A DNA stretch of 64,000 bases from Oscillospiraceae bacterium (GCA_022835495.1 BQOK01000001.1:2604001-2668000), one strand, 5' to 3'. Shown: positions 25,543 to 34,614, counted from the first letter of the stretch. Translations and numbers: made by a program. Notes: generated from the letters alone by a model not told the origin.

Positions 25543-26940
25543 TTACGCCTTGCTCACCTTGGGGCCCTGGGGGGTATCCTCCACCACATAGCCCAGCTCG
25601 GTGATCCTGGCGCGCAGGGCGTCGGCGTTGGCCCAATCCTTGGCCTTTTTGGCCTCGGCGCGCTTTTGCACAAGCTCGGTCACCTCGGCGGGCACCTCGT
25701 CCTTTTTGCGGTTGTACAAAAGGCCCAGCACCCCGGTGATCTCGTCAAAGGCGGCAGCGGCGGCGGCCAGGGCCTCGCCGCTCGCCTCGGGGGCCAGGGT
25801 GTTGATGTCCTTCACCAGATCAAACAGGGCGGCCAGCGCGTCGGGCGTGTTCAGGTCGTCGTCCATGGCGTTGATGAACTTTACCTTGGCCGCCGCGGCT
25901 TTCTCTGTGAGCAGGTTGCTGGCGCCCTTGGTGCCGTTTGCCAGCAAAAAATCTAGGTTGTCCCGGCAGGTGTACAGCCGCTCCAGGCTCGCCTTGCAGC
26001 TGTTCAGCAGCTCCACGGTGTAGTTCAGTGGCATGCGGTAACCGGCCGTCAGCAGGAAATAGCGGATGGGCTCGTAGCCAAACACCTCGGCGATCTCGCG
26101 CACCGTGAAAAAGTTGTTGGCGCTCTTGCTCATCTTGTGGTTGTCGATGTTCAAAAAGCCGTTGTGCATCCAGTAGCGGCTGAACTCGCAGCCGTTGGCG
26201 CACTCGGACTGGGCGATCTCGTTCTCGTGGTGGGGGAAGATCAGGTCCTGCCCGCCCGCGTGCAGGTCAATGGTCTTGCCCAGGTGCTTGCGGGCCATGG
26301 CGCTGCACTCGATGTGCCAGCCCGGGCGGCCGGGGCCGTACGGGCTGTCCCACGCGGGCTCGCCGGGCTTGGCGGCCTTCCACACGGCAAAGTCGGCCGG
26401 GTCCTCTTTCAAATCGTCCCCCAGCTGGCTGCGCAGCTCCCGGTTGCCGCTCTCCAGGTCGTCCAGGTTCAAATGGCTCAGCTTGCCGTATTCCTTAAAG
26501 TGTTTGGTGCGGAAATACACGTCGCCGTTTTTGGCCACGTAGCCGTAGCCCTTGTCCAGGATATCCTTCACAATGTCCAGGATCTCCTCAATGTGCTCGG
26601 TGGCGCGGGGGCGCACGGTGGGGGTCATGGCGTTCAGCCCGTCGCTGTCCCGAATGAACTCAGCCTCGAACTTCTCGGCCACTTCCTTCATGGTGCAGCC
26701 CTGCTCCTGGGCCTTTTTGATCAGCTTGTCGTCGATGTCGGTGATGTTCGAAACATACAGAACCTTGTTGCCCCGGTATTCCAGGTAACGGCGCAGGGTG
26801 TCAAACACCACCACCGGCCGCGCGTTGCCGATGTGGATGTAATTGTATACGGTGGGGCCACACACATAGATGCGGTACTCGCCCGGCTTTTGGGGCACAA
26901 ATTCCTCTTTTTTGCGGGTCAGCGTATTGAAAATCTGCAT
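25543..26940 (-). CDS. cysS: Cysteine-tRNA ligase
   Basis: 465 residues, normal length. Charges tRNA-Cys with cysteine in the cytoplasm. Class I signatures: HIGN (with YVCGPTVYNYIHIGNARP at the N-terminus) and KMSKS (near 265). The zinc ligands are the Cys of CGPT, Cys of HIECSAM and the His/Glu of HHENE. Start ATG 26940 is at the expected position for the family. Confidence 0.97.
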   Translation of the reverse strand: MQIFNTLTRKKEEFVPQKPGEYRIYVCGPTVYNYIHIGNARPVVVFDTLRRYLEYRGNKVLYVSNITDIDDKLIKKAQEQGCTMKEVAEKFEAEFIRDSDGLNAMTPTVRPRATEHIEEILDIVKDILDKGYGYVAKNGDVYFRTKHFKEYGKLSHLNLDDLESGNRELRSQLGDDLKEDPADFAVWKAAKPGEPAWDSPYGPGRPGWHIECSAMARKHLGKTIDLHAGGQDLIFPHHENEIAQSECANGCEFSRYWMHNGFLNIDNHKMSKSANNFFTVREIAEVFGYEPIRYFLLTAGYRMPLNYTVELLNSCKASLERLYTCRDNLDFLLANGTKGASNLLTEKAAAAKVKFINAMDDDLNTPDALAALFDLVKDINTLAPEASGEALAAAAAAFDEITGVLGLLYNRKKDEVPAEVTELVQKRAEAKKAKDWANADALRARITELGYVVEDTPQGPKVSKA

Positions 26941-27126
26941 ATTCCATCGCTCCTTTTATGCAAAGCCGCGCGCCGCTCGGCGGCCGCTTGAATAGTATCA
27001 TTATACCGGTTCTCGCTTCCATGTGCAAGAAGCATGGGCCGATTTCGCCCATTTTATCCCCCTGCGGCCGCAAAAACGGCCTTCGCTGCCGCCGTTTAAG
27101 CCAAACTTTTTGGGGCGCAACAAAAA

Positions 27127-27146
27127 GGCCGCCCCAAGGGGCGGCC
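27127..27146 (-). terminator. Terminator after the corA-like gene
   Basis: On the minus strand, GGCCGCCCC-TT-GGGGCGGCC followed by TTTTTG. Confidence 0.75.
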
Positions 27147-27163
27147 GTAAAACGCTCTGCGCT

Positions 27164-28099
27164 TTAAAACCATTTTTTGTGGCGGGCCAGCAAAAAGGCG
27201 CCAAAGGTGGCAAGCCCCGCAATGCCCAGCGCGATCCAAAAACCGAAGGGGTTGTGCTCAAAGGGAACGGGCACGTTCATGCCCCACAGGCTTGACACGA
27301 TGGTGGGCACCGTCAGGATGATGGTCACCGCCGCCAAAAGCTTCATCACGATGTTCAGGTTGTTGGAAATGACCGAGGCGAACGCGTCCATGGTGCCGGA
27401 CAAAATGTCCCGGTAGATGCTGCTCATCTCCATGGCCTGTTTGTTTTCAATGATCACGTCCTCCAAAAGGTCCGTGTCCTCAGGGTAGTCCTTCACAAAG
27501 TCCATGCGCAGCAGCTTTTCCAGCACGATCTCGTTGCCCTTCAGCGAGGTGGAAAAGTATACCAGGCTTTTTTCCAGCCCCAGCATCTGAATGAGCTCCT
27601 TGTTCTTCATGCTGATGTGCAGCTCGTTCTCCACCCGGGTGCTGGCCTTGTCCACCTGGCGCAGATAAAACAAGAACAAACTGGCGTTGCGGTAGAGCAT
27701 CTGCAGCGCCAGGCGCTTGAACTTTTTGGTGCTGCACCCCTTTACCAGCCCCTCCATAAAGGCGCGGGCCAGGGCGTTCTCGCGCAGGCACACGGTCACC
27801 ACGTTGTCCTGGGTGAGAATAATGCCGAACGGGATGGTCGAGTACACAAAGCTGTGCCCCTCGGTCTGCACCGTGGGGGTATCCACAATGATCAGGGTCT
27901 GGCCGTCGTCCTCCTGCTCAATGCGGCTTCGCTCCTCCTCGTCCAGGGGCGCGCGCACAAGGTCCGGGTCGATGTGCAGCTGCGCGCACACCCGGCCGAT
28001 CTCTTTCTCGCTGGGGTCGCAGAGGTGGATCCAGGCGCCGGGGCAGATCTGGTCCTGTTCCAGCATGCGCCCGCCGTCGCTCAGGTAAATCGTGATCAT
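27164..28099 (-). CDS. CorA-family divalent cation transporter
   Basis: 311 residues. A large cytoplasmic N-terminal domain, then two C-terminal membrane helices with the pore motif GMN (SLWGMNVPVPF). Transports magnesium or related divalent ions. ATG 28099 has AGGTG about 9 bases upstream; the GTG at 28108 is less likely. The ~240 bp upstream could form several hairpins, but no known magnesium riboswitch signature was matched. Confidence 0.92.
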   Translation of the reverse strand: MITIYLSDGGRMLEQDQICPGAWIHLCDPSEKEIGRVCAQLHIDPDLVRAPLDEEERSRIEQEDDGQTLIIVDTPTVQTEGHSFVYSTIPFGIILTQDNVVTVCLRENALARAFMEGLVKGCSTKKFKRLALQMLYRNASLFLFYLRQVDKASTRVENELHISMKNKELIQMLGLEKSLVYFSTSLKGNEIVLEKLLRMDFVKDYPEDTDLLEDVIIENKQAMEMSSIYRDILSGTMDAFASVISNNLNIVMKLLAAVTIILTVPTIVSSLWGMNVPVPFEHNPFGFWIALGIAGLATFGAFLLARHKKWF

Positions 28100-28336
28100 G
28101 GGTAACACCTGCTTTCATTTGGTGGCGGCGCACAAAGGCCCGCCCCCCCGCAGGCGCTCTAAAAGGCGCTGAAGCGAAGGGCAGGGACGCCGCATTGGTT
28201 TTCATTGCACATTCGACTGCTGGGGTCGCCGTCCATGCCTTTCATCTCCTTGCCGTGCTTTTTATCTGGTGCGGCCGGCGCCGCACCCTAAATAAGTTTA
28301 TGCCCTGCCCCCCGCATTTGTCAAGCAAAATCGGCA
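28100..28336 (-). other. Leader/intergenic region upstream of the corA-like gene
   Basis: No gene. On the minus strand it contains several short inverted repeats, for example GGTGCGGCGCCGGCCGCACC around 28272-28291. Whether it is a regulatory leader cannot be decided by eye: the usual M-box start (AGGTGAGGCTCC) is absent. Confidence 0.35.
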
Positions 28337-28343
28337 CAAAAAA

Positions 28344-28371
28344 GCGCGCCCCGGCTTTTACCGGGGCGCGC
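28344..28371 (-). terminator. Terminator after the G5/3D protein gene
   Basis: Arms GCGCGCCCCGG (28344-28354) and CCGGGGCGCGC (28361-28371); on the minus strand it is followed by TTTTTT. Confidence 0.8.
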
Positions 28372-28393
28372 GGCCTGTAAATGGTTTTTGCGC

Positions 28394-29437
28394 TCAGCCC
28401 ACCACGTACATATTTACCTGCTGCACGCCGTTCATCAGCGATTCCGAGTAGGTTTCGTAGAACAGGTCCACCAGGCAGGTGCCGTTCAGCAGCGAGGTTC
28501 CGGTGTCGGTGGCAATAGCATACCCGTACACAAAACGCCCGTCGGTGCTGGTGATATACAGCTTTGTGCCGTAAGGGATCAGGTTCGGGTTCACTGCAAC
28601 GGTGCCGTATCCCAGCCCCAGGCCGGAGGCGCCCCGCCCGCGGCTGGCGGAATAGCCGGTGGCCCGGCCGGTGTACACCGCCGAGTAGCTGGCCGGCACG
28701 CCGTTCACCACCTCGGGGCCTGCCAGGCTGGAAACCGGCGCCCCCGCCTTGTAGGCCTTGATGATGGTGTTCACGGGCGGGTCGGTCATCACCACACTCA
28801 CCACCTGGCTGGACTCCACTTCCCCGTCCACCACGCGCTCGCGGTGGGTGATCTCGTTGGTGCCCTCGTGGCCCTGCTGCAGGGTCACGGTGCGGTTCCG
28901 GTTGCGGTAAAACAAGCTGGTATAAACGTATTCGGTCTCAAAGGGGATGGATTCATAGCTCAGGGTATCGCGGTATTCCACCCGGTGCACCGTGATGGGT
29001 TCCCCCTGCGAAACCTCGGTGTGCAGGCTGGGCTCGGTGTAATCGTGCTCGCCCAGCTCCACACCGCACGCCTCCAGCGCCTGCTGCACGGTGCCGCCCA
29101 CCATCTCGGCCACATGCTCCTGCCCATCCGCGTTCACGGTAATAGGCACCGCCCGCTGAATGCTCAGGCTGGCCAGGTTTCCGTTATACGCGGTGTAGTG
29201 CACCGCGTCCGCCTCGCCGGCCACGATGCCGGAAAGGTTCATCAGTTCGTCCGGGTCGCTGGCGCGGGTGATCAGCATCCTGCTGTTGCCGTGCGAGTCC
29301 GAAACATACACCACGTTCAGCGTGGTAAAAAGCGCAAATACGGTCAGTGACAGGCAGCACAGGGTGAGCAGCGTGGCAGGAAGCCGTGCCGGGGTGGCAA
29401 GGATGCGCCGCCGCAGATGTTCTGTGAATTTTGTCAT
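28394..29437 (-). CDS. G5- and 3D-domain cell-wall protein (YabE/RpfB-like)
   Basis: 347 residues. One N-terminal membrane anchor (about 20-45), a ubiquitin-like/DUF348-type region, a G5 domain (about 150-225: TEYVYTSLFYRN...HEGTNEITHRERVV), and a C-terminal 3D domain with the signature Asp residues (GYSASRGRGASG, GTVAVNPNLIPYGT, AIATDTG, VDLFYET). 3D domains are lytic-transglycosylase-like folds acting on peptidoglycan, linked to resuscitation and germination. Start ATG 29437 has AGGAG 5 bases upstream; two earlier ATGs have no site. Confidence 0.9.
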   Translation of the reverse strand: MTKFTEHLRRRILATPARLPATLLTLCCLSLTVFALFTTLNVVYVSDSHGNSRMLITRASDPDELMNLSGIVAGEADAVHYTAYNGNLASLSIQRAVPITVNADGQEHVAEMVGGTVQQALEACGVELGEHDYTEPSLHTEVSQGEPITVHRVEYRDTLSYESIPFETEYVYTSLFYRNRNRTVTLQQGHEGTNEITHRERVVDGEVESSQVVSVVMTDPPVNTIIKAYKAGAPVSSLAGPEVVNGVPASYSAVYTGRATGYSASRGRGASGLGLGYGTVAVNPNLIPYGTKLYITSTDGRFVYGYAIATDTGTSLLNGTCLVDLFYETYSESLMNGVQQVNMYVVG

Positions 29438-30090
29438 ACACTCTCCTAACGTTTCCATGTTGAAGGGCAATGCCGCACCGCGGGGTGCCGGGTGCGGGCG
29501 GGCGGCTGTAACATGGTTCAGCCGCGCCCTGCAAAGAATGTGTGCCGCAAAAGGGCACTTGAGGCATTGTACCAGATGGTTTCGGGTGCGTCAAACCTGC
29601 CCCGCAAGCCGATTTCAGCCAAATTTTGTTTATTTCCGTGGATTCTCCGTTTTGTCCCATCCAAGCTTTCTATCACTCACGGTTGCTCTCGTTTTCTCTC
29701 GATCCCTCGAATTTTGTCCTCAATTTTAACCGTTTTGTCATAATTCGCGCCGGTTTGCGCCTCGTTTTTTTGCCCAAATACACCCCTAAAAAAATATAAA
29801 CAATGCACAATTCATATGAGCAAATTGTAAATTATCCCATATTTCAGAAAGCGCATCCTTCGGTGCCGCCGCTTTTTCCGCAAGCGGGCGAAGGCTTTGT
29901 CTGCGGCACAGCCGGCGTTAAAGCGCCAACAAAAAACCAGGCAGCCCTGGGCCGCCTGGTTGAAACCCTTCTTCTGAATCCAGCCTTGCAAACTCTTCTC
30001 AAATAGCCGGCCCCCTCCCCGGCAACTGTTGCAGCCGCTTCGCCGCCGGGCCTTCCCATTCCCATTTTTGCAGCCCGCCAAATCCGGAAT
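29438..30090. other. 653-bp intergenic region
   Basis: No convincing gene. 29640-29830 is AT-rich and would hold the promoter of the G5/3D gene. At 29935-29961 AACCAGGC/GCCTGGTT forms a stem followed on the minus strand by a T-run, a plausible terminator for the methyltransferase gene ending at 30091. Confidence 0.5.
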
Positions 30091-30876
30091 TTATATCTTT
30101 TTCAGTTCAGCAATCGCACCATAATGCAAAATGCTGAATTCAGCGGGGGCAATTTCCGCAAGCAGTTCCCTATGCTCCTGCTCCCATGCCGCAATTTCCG
30201 TACCGGTAAGCGAAACGCCAATCCCGCGGCAGGCTTTCATCCTTCCATTCCAGCTTTCGCGGGTAAAGGGGACTTCCAGTGGATATTCCTCATGATAAAC
30301 CAGTTCAAACTTTTCGCTGTAGCAATCCGGGATCCATATCGGGTGCATCGTTTCCCCCGCGCCGCTCCACGCAGGGTTATACCGCAGCACAAGCTCTTCG
30401 CTGGCTCCCGCAATTTTATCCTCAAAGGGCAGCCAGGCCATATACAATACAAGAATGCGTCCATTTGGTTTCAACATGCGAAAAAGCTTTGGCATGATCC
30501 GCTCGTGGTCAAAATACCAGAAGCACTGGCAGGCAGTGATCACGTCAAAGGAATGATCCGGAAAGTCTATAGCTTCCGCAGAGAATGCGCAATAGTGGAT
30601 GTCCATGCCTTGTGAAAGGATTTTCGCCTGTTCGATCTGTTCTTCCGAAATATCCGTTCCTGTCCATTTCGCCCCATACCGATACATATTTCGGGGCAAT
30701 ACTCCCGTCCCCGTGCCCATATCAAGCACACTTTGACCGCTCACACATAATTTGCGGCTCAGGATTTTGTCATAAAATTCTTGTGGGTAAATATCGCGGT
30801 ATTTTGCGTAGTCCTCCGAAGTTTTGCCCCAGTCAAAGGCTTTCCCGCCGTCTATCGTTCGGTTTGTGATGCTCAT
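30091..30876 (-). CDS. Class I SAM-dependent methyltransferase
   Basis: 261 residues. The SAM-binding motif is VLDMGTGTGVLPRNM (near 50), then TGTDISEEQIEQAK, and ITACQCFWYFDHE in the position of motif II/III, as in UbiE/COQ5-type methyltransferases. The C-terminal third is Trp/Tyr-rich and probably binds the acceptor. No pathway context. It opens an AT-richer accessory stretch that runs to about 34.4 kb. Confidence 0.85.
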   Translation of the reverse strand: MSITNRTIDGGKAFDWGKTSEDYAKYRDIYPQEFYDKILSRKLCVSGQSVLDMGTGTGVLPRNMYRYGAKWTGTDISEEQIEQAKILSQGMDIHYCAFSAEAIDFPDHSFDVITACQCFWYFDHERIMPKLFRMLKPNGRILVLYMAWLPFEDKIAGASEELVLRYNPAWSGAGETMHPIWIPDCYSEKFELVYHEEYPLEVPFTRESWNGRMKACRGIGVSLTGTEIAAWEQEHRELLAEIAPAEFSILHYGAIAELKKI

Positions 30877-30968
30877 GCTTTTACGCCTCCAAATTCTTGC
30901 TGATGGAGTATCCCTTTCCCGGCAAAGGCCCTCCTTTTAGATCTGGCCGCCATGCGTCAGTTCTTCCT

Positions 30969-31370
30969 TTAACCTTCCAAGCTGCTCCCCTTATCCCGCC
31001 GGGCCCCCTCCTCTGTAAAGGCTTCTTTTAACACTTTCTCTGTTTGAAATACGCAGCCCGCTAAAACAACAATTTGAAGCGTCGCCAAAACCCCGCCAAC
31101 AATTGCAACGGCACCGTCCGAAGCGCCATAAAAGGGGATGTGAATGGCAACTGATGGAAGCAAGGCAATCCACCCTGCTTTCCACCAAAGCTTACCGCTG
31201 TAATGGTGCGCAAATTCCCAGGTGTCCCTGTTCATCATGGACCGTGACGTGCGGTATCCGATCACATCGTTTATGGCTTTGGGCGGGTGTTTCCACATCC
31301 TTCGCCCCAATGCGATCATCAACACTGGGATCAGTATATCACAGCAAAGCATAAACCACCAGAACCACAT
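30969..31370 (-). CDS. SdpI-like membrane protein
   Basis: 133 residues with four hydrophobic segments. The conserved loop INDVIGYRTSRSMMNRDTW followed by HHYSGKLWW is the SdpI/YhfL-family signature. In Bacillus, SdpI protects against the SdpC toxin and sequesters a repressor; whether this paralogue gives immunity is unknown because no toxin gene is nearby. Confidence 0.75.
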   Translation of the reverse strand: MWFWWFMLCCDILIPVLMIALGRRMWKHPPKAINDVIGYRTSRSMMNRDTWEFAHHYSGKLWWKAGWIALLPSVAIHIPFYGASDGAVAIVGGVLATLQIVVLAGCVFQTEKVLKEAFTEEGARRDKGSSLEG

Positions 31371-31681
31371 GATATTTCTCCTTTATAGCTTTGTCGGGCG
31401 CGGCGTCTCTTCCCCGGCACGAAATGCGCAGCTTTGGGGATGTAAGCAATGAGGAGACAGAGCGGCTGCTCTGCTCCCTTGCGGCACCGGCAAAAAAGCG
31501 GCCGCCTGGATCTTTTTTCCCGGGTGGCCGCCCTCATTTACACACACCCGCGCGGCGGGGGGAAGGGCGCTGTATTTGATCCGGCTTAAAATAGATTGCG
31601 GCAAACGGTAACGGTTTGTCCTTTCCAATTGCAGCTTTAAATTTATCGTATACAGGTATTCAGCATTTTTCAATTCTATTT
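31371..31681. other. 311-bp stretch without a clear gene
   Basis: A minus-strand open frame (31383-31712) overlaps the end of the protease remnant but has low-complexity, biased composition and is not accepted. Around 31490-31530, GCGGCC...GGCCGC followed on the minus strand by TTTTTT could act as a terminator. Confidence 0.4.
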
Positions 31682-32391
31682 TCACGGTTTCTTCAACCTT
31701 GAATTCTTCCAAAGAAATACCAGCAAAACAGCCGCATACACAATCAATCCCAGCATCCCGATCAGTCCAGTGAGGTTCGGCCCAAGAAGTCCGCTCTGCC
31801 CGCTGAGGGAGAGAAAAACCGGGACTTCGGCCGCAATATTCACAATGCCATGGATAATGCCTGCGTACATACAGTTTTTACTCTTGATCGTTACGTAGGA
31901 CAGGATCACGCCCAGCACCATGCACATGAGCATCATCACAAGCATATTGCTCCATGGCGCCAGCCAATTTCCCAGGCTGTAGTTGAAGCCGAAGTAAATC
32001 AGCGGCATATGCGCCATTCCCCACCAGAAGCCGTTAAGCAGCATGGCCTTCATCGTCCCATACAATGCGATCTGCTTTGGCAATATGTAGCCCCTCCAAC
32101 CGACTTCCTCCCCTAATTCCAGAAGCTGCAAAGGAATGAAGAGCGCGGAGATCAGGACGACGATCAGCCAAAACATAAGCGGGTTTTGGACCACGAGCGT
32201 TCCCTCTGCCGGCGTCCCCATCAGAGCGGCCAGTTCCCCATAGCGGTAAACGCTTTCTGCAAAAAATCAAACGCAGGGTTCCTTTCTCTTCCAGCGGCTA
32301 GCAGCCCCATCATGCCCAACAAATAGCAAACGCCAAGGACCAGGAGCAGGTATGTCCGCTCCTGTTTTTTTAATGCTTTTGTCGCATTCAT
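31682..32391 (-). pseudogene. CPBP-family membrane protease, internally deleted
   Basis: The first ~55 residues (from ATG 32391, MNATKALKKQERTYLLLVLG...FDFLQKAFTAM) match the N-terminus of CPBP/CAAX-type proteases, then the frame stops at 32221. A second frame picks up around 32260 and carries the catalytic motif LELGEEVGWRGYILP and the remaining helices to 31682. Compared with the family layout roughly 70-90 residues (two membrane helices and a loop) are missing, and the frame is shifted at the join, so the gene is almost certainly dead. Confidence 0.65.
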
Positions 32392-32428
32392 AGCATAGAC
32401 CGCCTCGATGCAAATCCCCCAAAAAAAC

Positions 32429-32845
32429 TTAAAACTCGTGCCTGGTTCCATGTGAGAGCAACAGCCCGCTTGTTAATTCCACACATAAAATCACGGTGTT
32501 CTCATCATCAAAATTATTATGACCGTTATCAATCCAATCCGCAAAAACCTTTTTCAATTTTCCAGCTATCACATGATTATCTTCTTTCCCAAAATAACCT
32601 AAATTGACACCTCTTCCATGCGCTGTGAACCACTCTCCAGCAATCGCAACGGCGGAATTATTCTCTATGTGCTTCATTTTATTAGAAAGCGCGTGTGTAA
32701 TCATATAGAATGCGCCATTCTCATAATAAGCATTGACATATCGCACATAAGGAACTTCATTTTCTACTGTCGCCAATGCAATAACCACATCTTTTCCAAA
32801 ACGTTCCGTCATTATTTTTTCAGCTTCTTCGCTCAATTTTTTCAT
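32429..32845 (-). CDS. Pyridoxamine 5'-phosphate oxidase-like flavin-binding protein
   Basis: 138 residues, a typical single-domain split-barrel protein. Motifs: VVIALATVENEVPYVRYVNAYY near the N-terminus, ITHALSNKMKHIENN in the flavin-binding region, and the C-terminal LLLSHGTRHEF seen in complete family members. Likely binds FMN or F420 and reduces or shields small molecules; the substrate is unknown. It is intact although the genes on both sides are broken. Confidence 0.8.
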   Translation of the reverse strand: MKKLSEEAEKIMTERFGKDVVIALATVENEVPYVRYVNAYYENGAFYMITHALSNKMKHIENNSAVAIAGEWFTAHGRGVNLGYFGKEDNHVIAGKLKKVFADWIDNGHNNFDDENTVILCVELTSGLLLSHGTRHEF

Positions 32846-33173
32846 AGGGTTATCTCCTTTACAATTTTCGCTTTATCTCACACACGCATTTACAAACCTC
32901 ATCATGCTTTCAATTTATCCCCCAATACAACTTCCGATTCTTAATATATAAGTGAGGGTTTAAACAGCCTTCACTTTTCTTTTATAATAGAGGTGATTGG
33001 CTGACGTACTTCCCGATTGGGACACCACGCCCGTGCACATACCAAAGCATACGCCTTCCGTCATGTAATTCCCGGCCGGCTGCTTCTGATCTTTGAACAG
33101 CCCCAGTAAAAACGGACAATAGACAAACGGCCCCCTGATGTAGGAAAATAAGACTACATGAGGGGGCAATTTT

Positions 33174-33485
33174 ATGAAAAAACGGAAGTACACAAAAGTG
33201 GAAACAATGGAAGCGGAAATTATGGAGATGCGGGGGGCGGGAAAGACACGGCGCGAGATAGGCGAGCGGTTAGGGTTAACACTCAAACAGGTTGAAACAT
33301 GGATTACACGGTATAACCGAAAACAGGCAAAGCTGGCGGCGGGAATCATACCTCGTCCTAAGGGAAGGCCGAGGAGTGATGCCACACCAAGAAATGTGGA
33401 GGCAGAGCAGGCCTACGAGATCAACCGTCTGCGGATGGAAAACAAGCTACTGCGGGATTTTCTGCAATTGACAGGGAGGAAGTGA
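33174..33485 (+). CDS. IS3-family transposase OrfA (helix-turn-helix subunit)
   Basis: 103 residues: an N-terminal HTH (TRREIGERLGLTLKQVETWI) that recognises the element ends, and a C-terminal leucine-zipper-like helix (NRLRMENKLLRDFLQL). The stop overlaps the orfB start (GTGA), with orfB in the -1 frame. No A-rich slippery heptamer is seen in the overlap, so orfB may be made by coupled re-initiation at GGGAGGA-GTG. Confidence 0.88.
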   Translation: MKKRKYTKVETMEAEIMEMRGAGKTRREIGERLGLTLKQVETWITRYNRKQAKLAAGIIPRPKGRPRSDATPRNVEAEQAYEINRLRMENKLLRDFLQLTGRK

Positions 33486-34333
33486 GAGTAAGGGTAAAGT
33501 ATCATATAATTTATCGCCACAGAAAGGAATATCCAGTATTCGTTATGTGTCAGTTCTTTTCTGTGTCCAGAAGTGGCTATTACGATTTTGTTCATCGTCT
33601 TGACAGCACAGAAAAGGATGCTGAGCTTGCCGAGATGATCGCCAAGCAGCGTGAGCAATGTTTCCGAACCTATGGCTATCGCAGGATGTGGTTATGGCTG
33701 GAAAGGCAAAACATTCATCGTAATCCCAAGACAGTCTTGAGAATCATGAAGAAGTATGATCTGCTGTCTGAAATTCGCCGGCGCAGAAAGTGGGTTCAGA
33801 TGGGCCAGCAGGTTCACAAATATGAAAATCTGCTCAATCGGGAGTTTCGCGCAGAACATCCCAAGCAGAAATGGGTGACGGATATCTCTTATATTTTTAC
33901 AAAACAAGGGGTGCTCTATCTGTCTATGATCCGCGATCTCTATGACAACAGTATTGTGGCATACAAGACTGGCACCCAGCAGACGGTAAACCTTGTCTTA
34001 GATACAATTCACCTTGCTATGAAGCGAAAAAGAGCCGCTGCAGAGTTACAGCTCCACAGCGACCAGGGATTTCAGTACACCTCGCAAGCATACTTCAACC
34101 TGACTCAAGAATACGGCATAACGCCCTCTATGTCAAGGCGTGGAAACTGCTACGACAATGCTATGGCGGAGAACTTCTTTTCTATCCTCAAGGTGGAGTG
34201 TATCTACCGCTATAAACCAAATACATTCGCCGAAGCCAATGATATGATTGATCGTTTTATCTATTTCTACAATCACGAGCGCATCCAGACAAAGACCGGA
34301 GAGGCGCCGCTTGCGCGCCGCCTCTCCTCTTAA
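33482..34333 (+). CDS. IS3-family transposase OrfB (DDE integrase domain)
   Basis: 283 residues from GTG 33482. HTH_21-like region (FGTYGYRR-type motif: FRTYGYRRMWLWL), then an rve integrase core with the DDE triad: WVTDISYIF, LHSDQGFQYT and the Glu of NAMAENFFSILK. The C-terminus YNHERIQTKTG is typical of the family. Appears intact. Confidence 0.9.
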   Translation: MRVRVKYHIIYRHRKEYPVFVMCQFFSVSRSGYYDFVHRLDSTEKDAELAEMIAKQREQCFRTYGYRRMWLWLERQNIHRNPKTVLRIMKKYDLLSEIRRRRKWVQMGQQVHKYENLLNREFRAEHPKQKWVTDISYIFTKQGVLYLSMIRDLYDNSIVAYKTGTQQTVNLVLDTIHLAMKRKRAAAELQLHSDQGFQYTSQAYFNLTQEYGITPSMSRRGNCYDNAMAENFFSILKVECIYRYKPNTFAEANDMIDRFIYFYNHERIQTKTGEAPLARRLSS

Positions 34334-34507
34334 AATTTCGTTTTCCTACTTAGGGCCCCGCTTTTTTGTGCTGTCTGCATAATCTGGGGCTGTTCACTTC
34401 GTCTGCATGGGAGGTCTTGTTTTTTCTGTTCTTCGAGTAATTTTCAAACACCAAAGCGAGGGAAATTCCGATGACGATCCACGGAAGCGCGGCGAGTAAA
34501 AATCCTT

Positions 34508-34614
34508 TCATATAGCCGCTCTCTTTAAGCCCAGCGGTCCATCCGGCACGGCAACGGAAAACCGCTGGCAGGGATAACCATACACAGTCAGTTCCTCGCC
34601 GGGCACAAAGCCCA
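34508..34614 (-). pseudogene. 3' remnant of a gene cut by IS copy A (possibly FeoA-like)
   Basis: About 35 C-terminal codons remain: GMGFVPGEELTVYGY, then PCQRFSVAVPDGPLGLKRAAI and stop. The GFVPG...V pattern recalls the SH3-like FeoA domain of ferrous-iron uptake, but the match is short. The 5' part is missing because IS copy A starts at 34615. The stop overlaps the start of the small membrane gene, so the two were co-translated. Confidence 0.45.

Larger units (their letters stand above)
33094..34396 (+). mobile_element. IS3-family insertion sequence, 1303 bp, with CTT target duplication
   Basis: Terminal inverted repeats TGAACAGCCCCAG at 33094-33106 and 34384-34396 (perfect 13 bp), sub-terminal similarity around GGCCC...TAGGAAAA, and a 3-bp direct duplication CTT at 33091-33093 and 34397-34399. 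It carries overlapping orfA and orfB. It interrupts the small membrane protein gene. Confidence 0.9.
32960..34511 (-). pseudogene. Small membrane protein gene split by the IS3 element
   Basis: Read on the minus strand, ATG 34511 gives MKGFLLAALPWIVIGI, one membrane helix and KNRKNKTSHADE. The frame is then cut at 34397 by the element at 33094-34396. Past the element it resumes at 33093 as DQKQPAGNYMTEGVCFGMCTG to a stop at 32960. Deleting the element plus one copy of the CTT duplication restores one in-frame protein of about 81 residues, resembling small Clostridial proteins with a Gly/Cys-rich YMTEGMCFGM-type motif. The ATG overlaps the stop of the upstream remnant (ATGA). Confidence 0.75.

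Noticed and set aside
28109-28330. M-box magnesium riboswitch upstream of the corA-like gene
   Set aside because: The expected AGGTGAGGCTCC start and downstream conserved blocks were not found; kept only as an undefined leader.
31383-31712. 109-codon minus-strand frame overlapping the CPBP remnant
   Set aside because: Overlaps the protease end in another frame, no ribosome site, and the second half is low-complexity.
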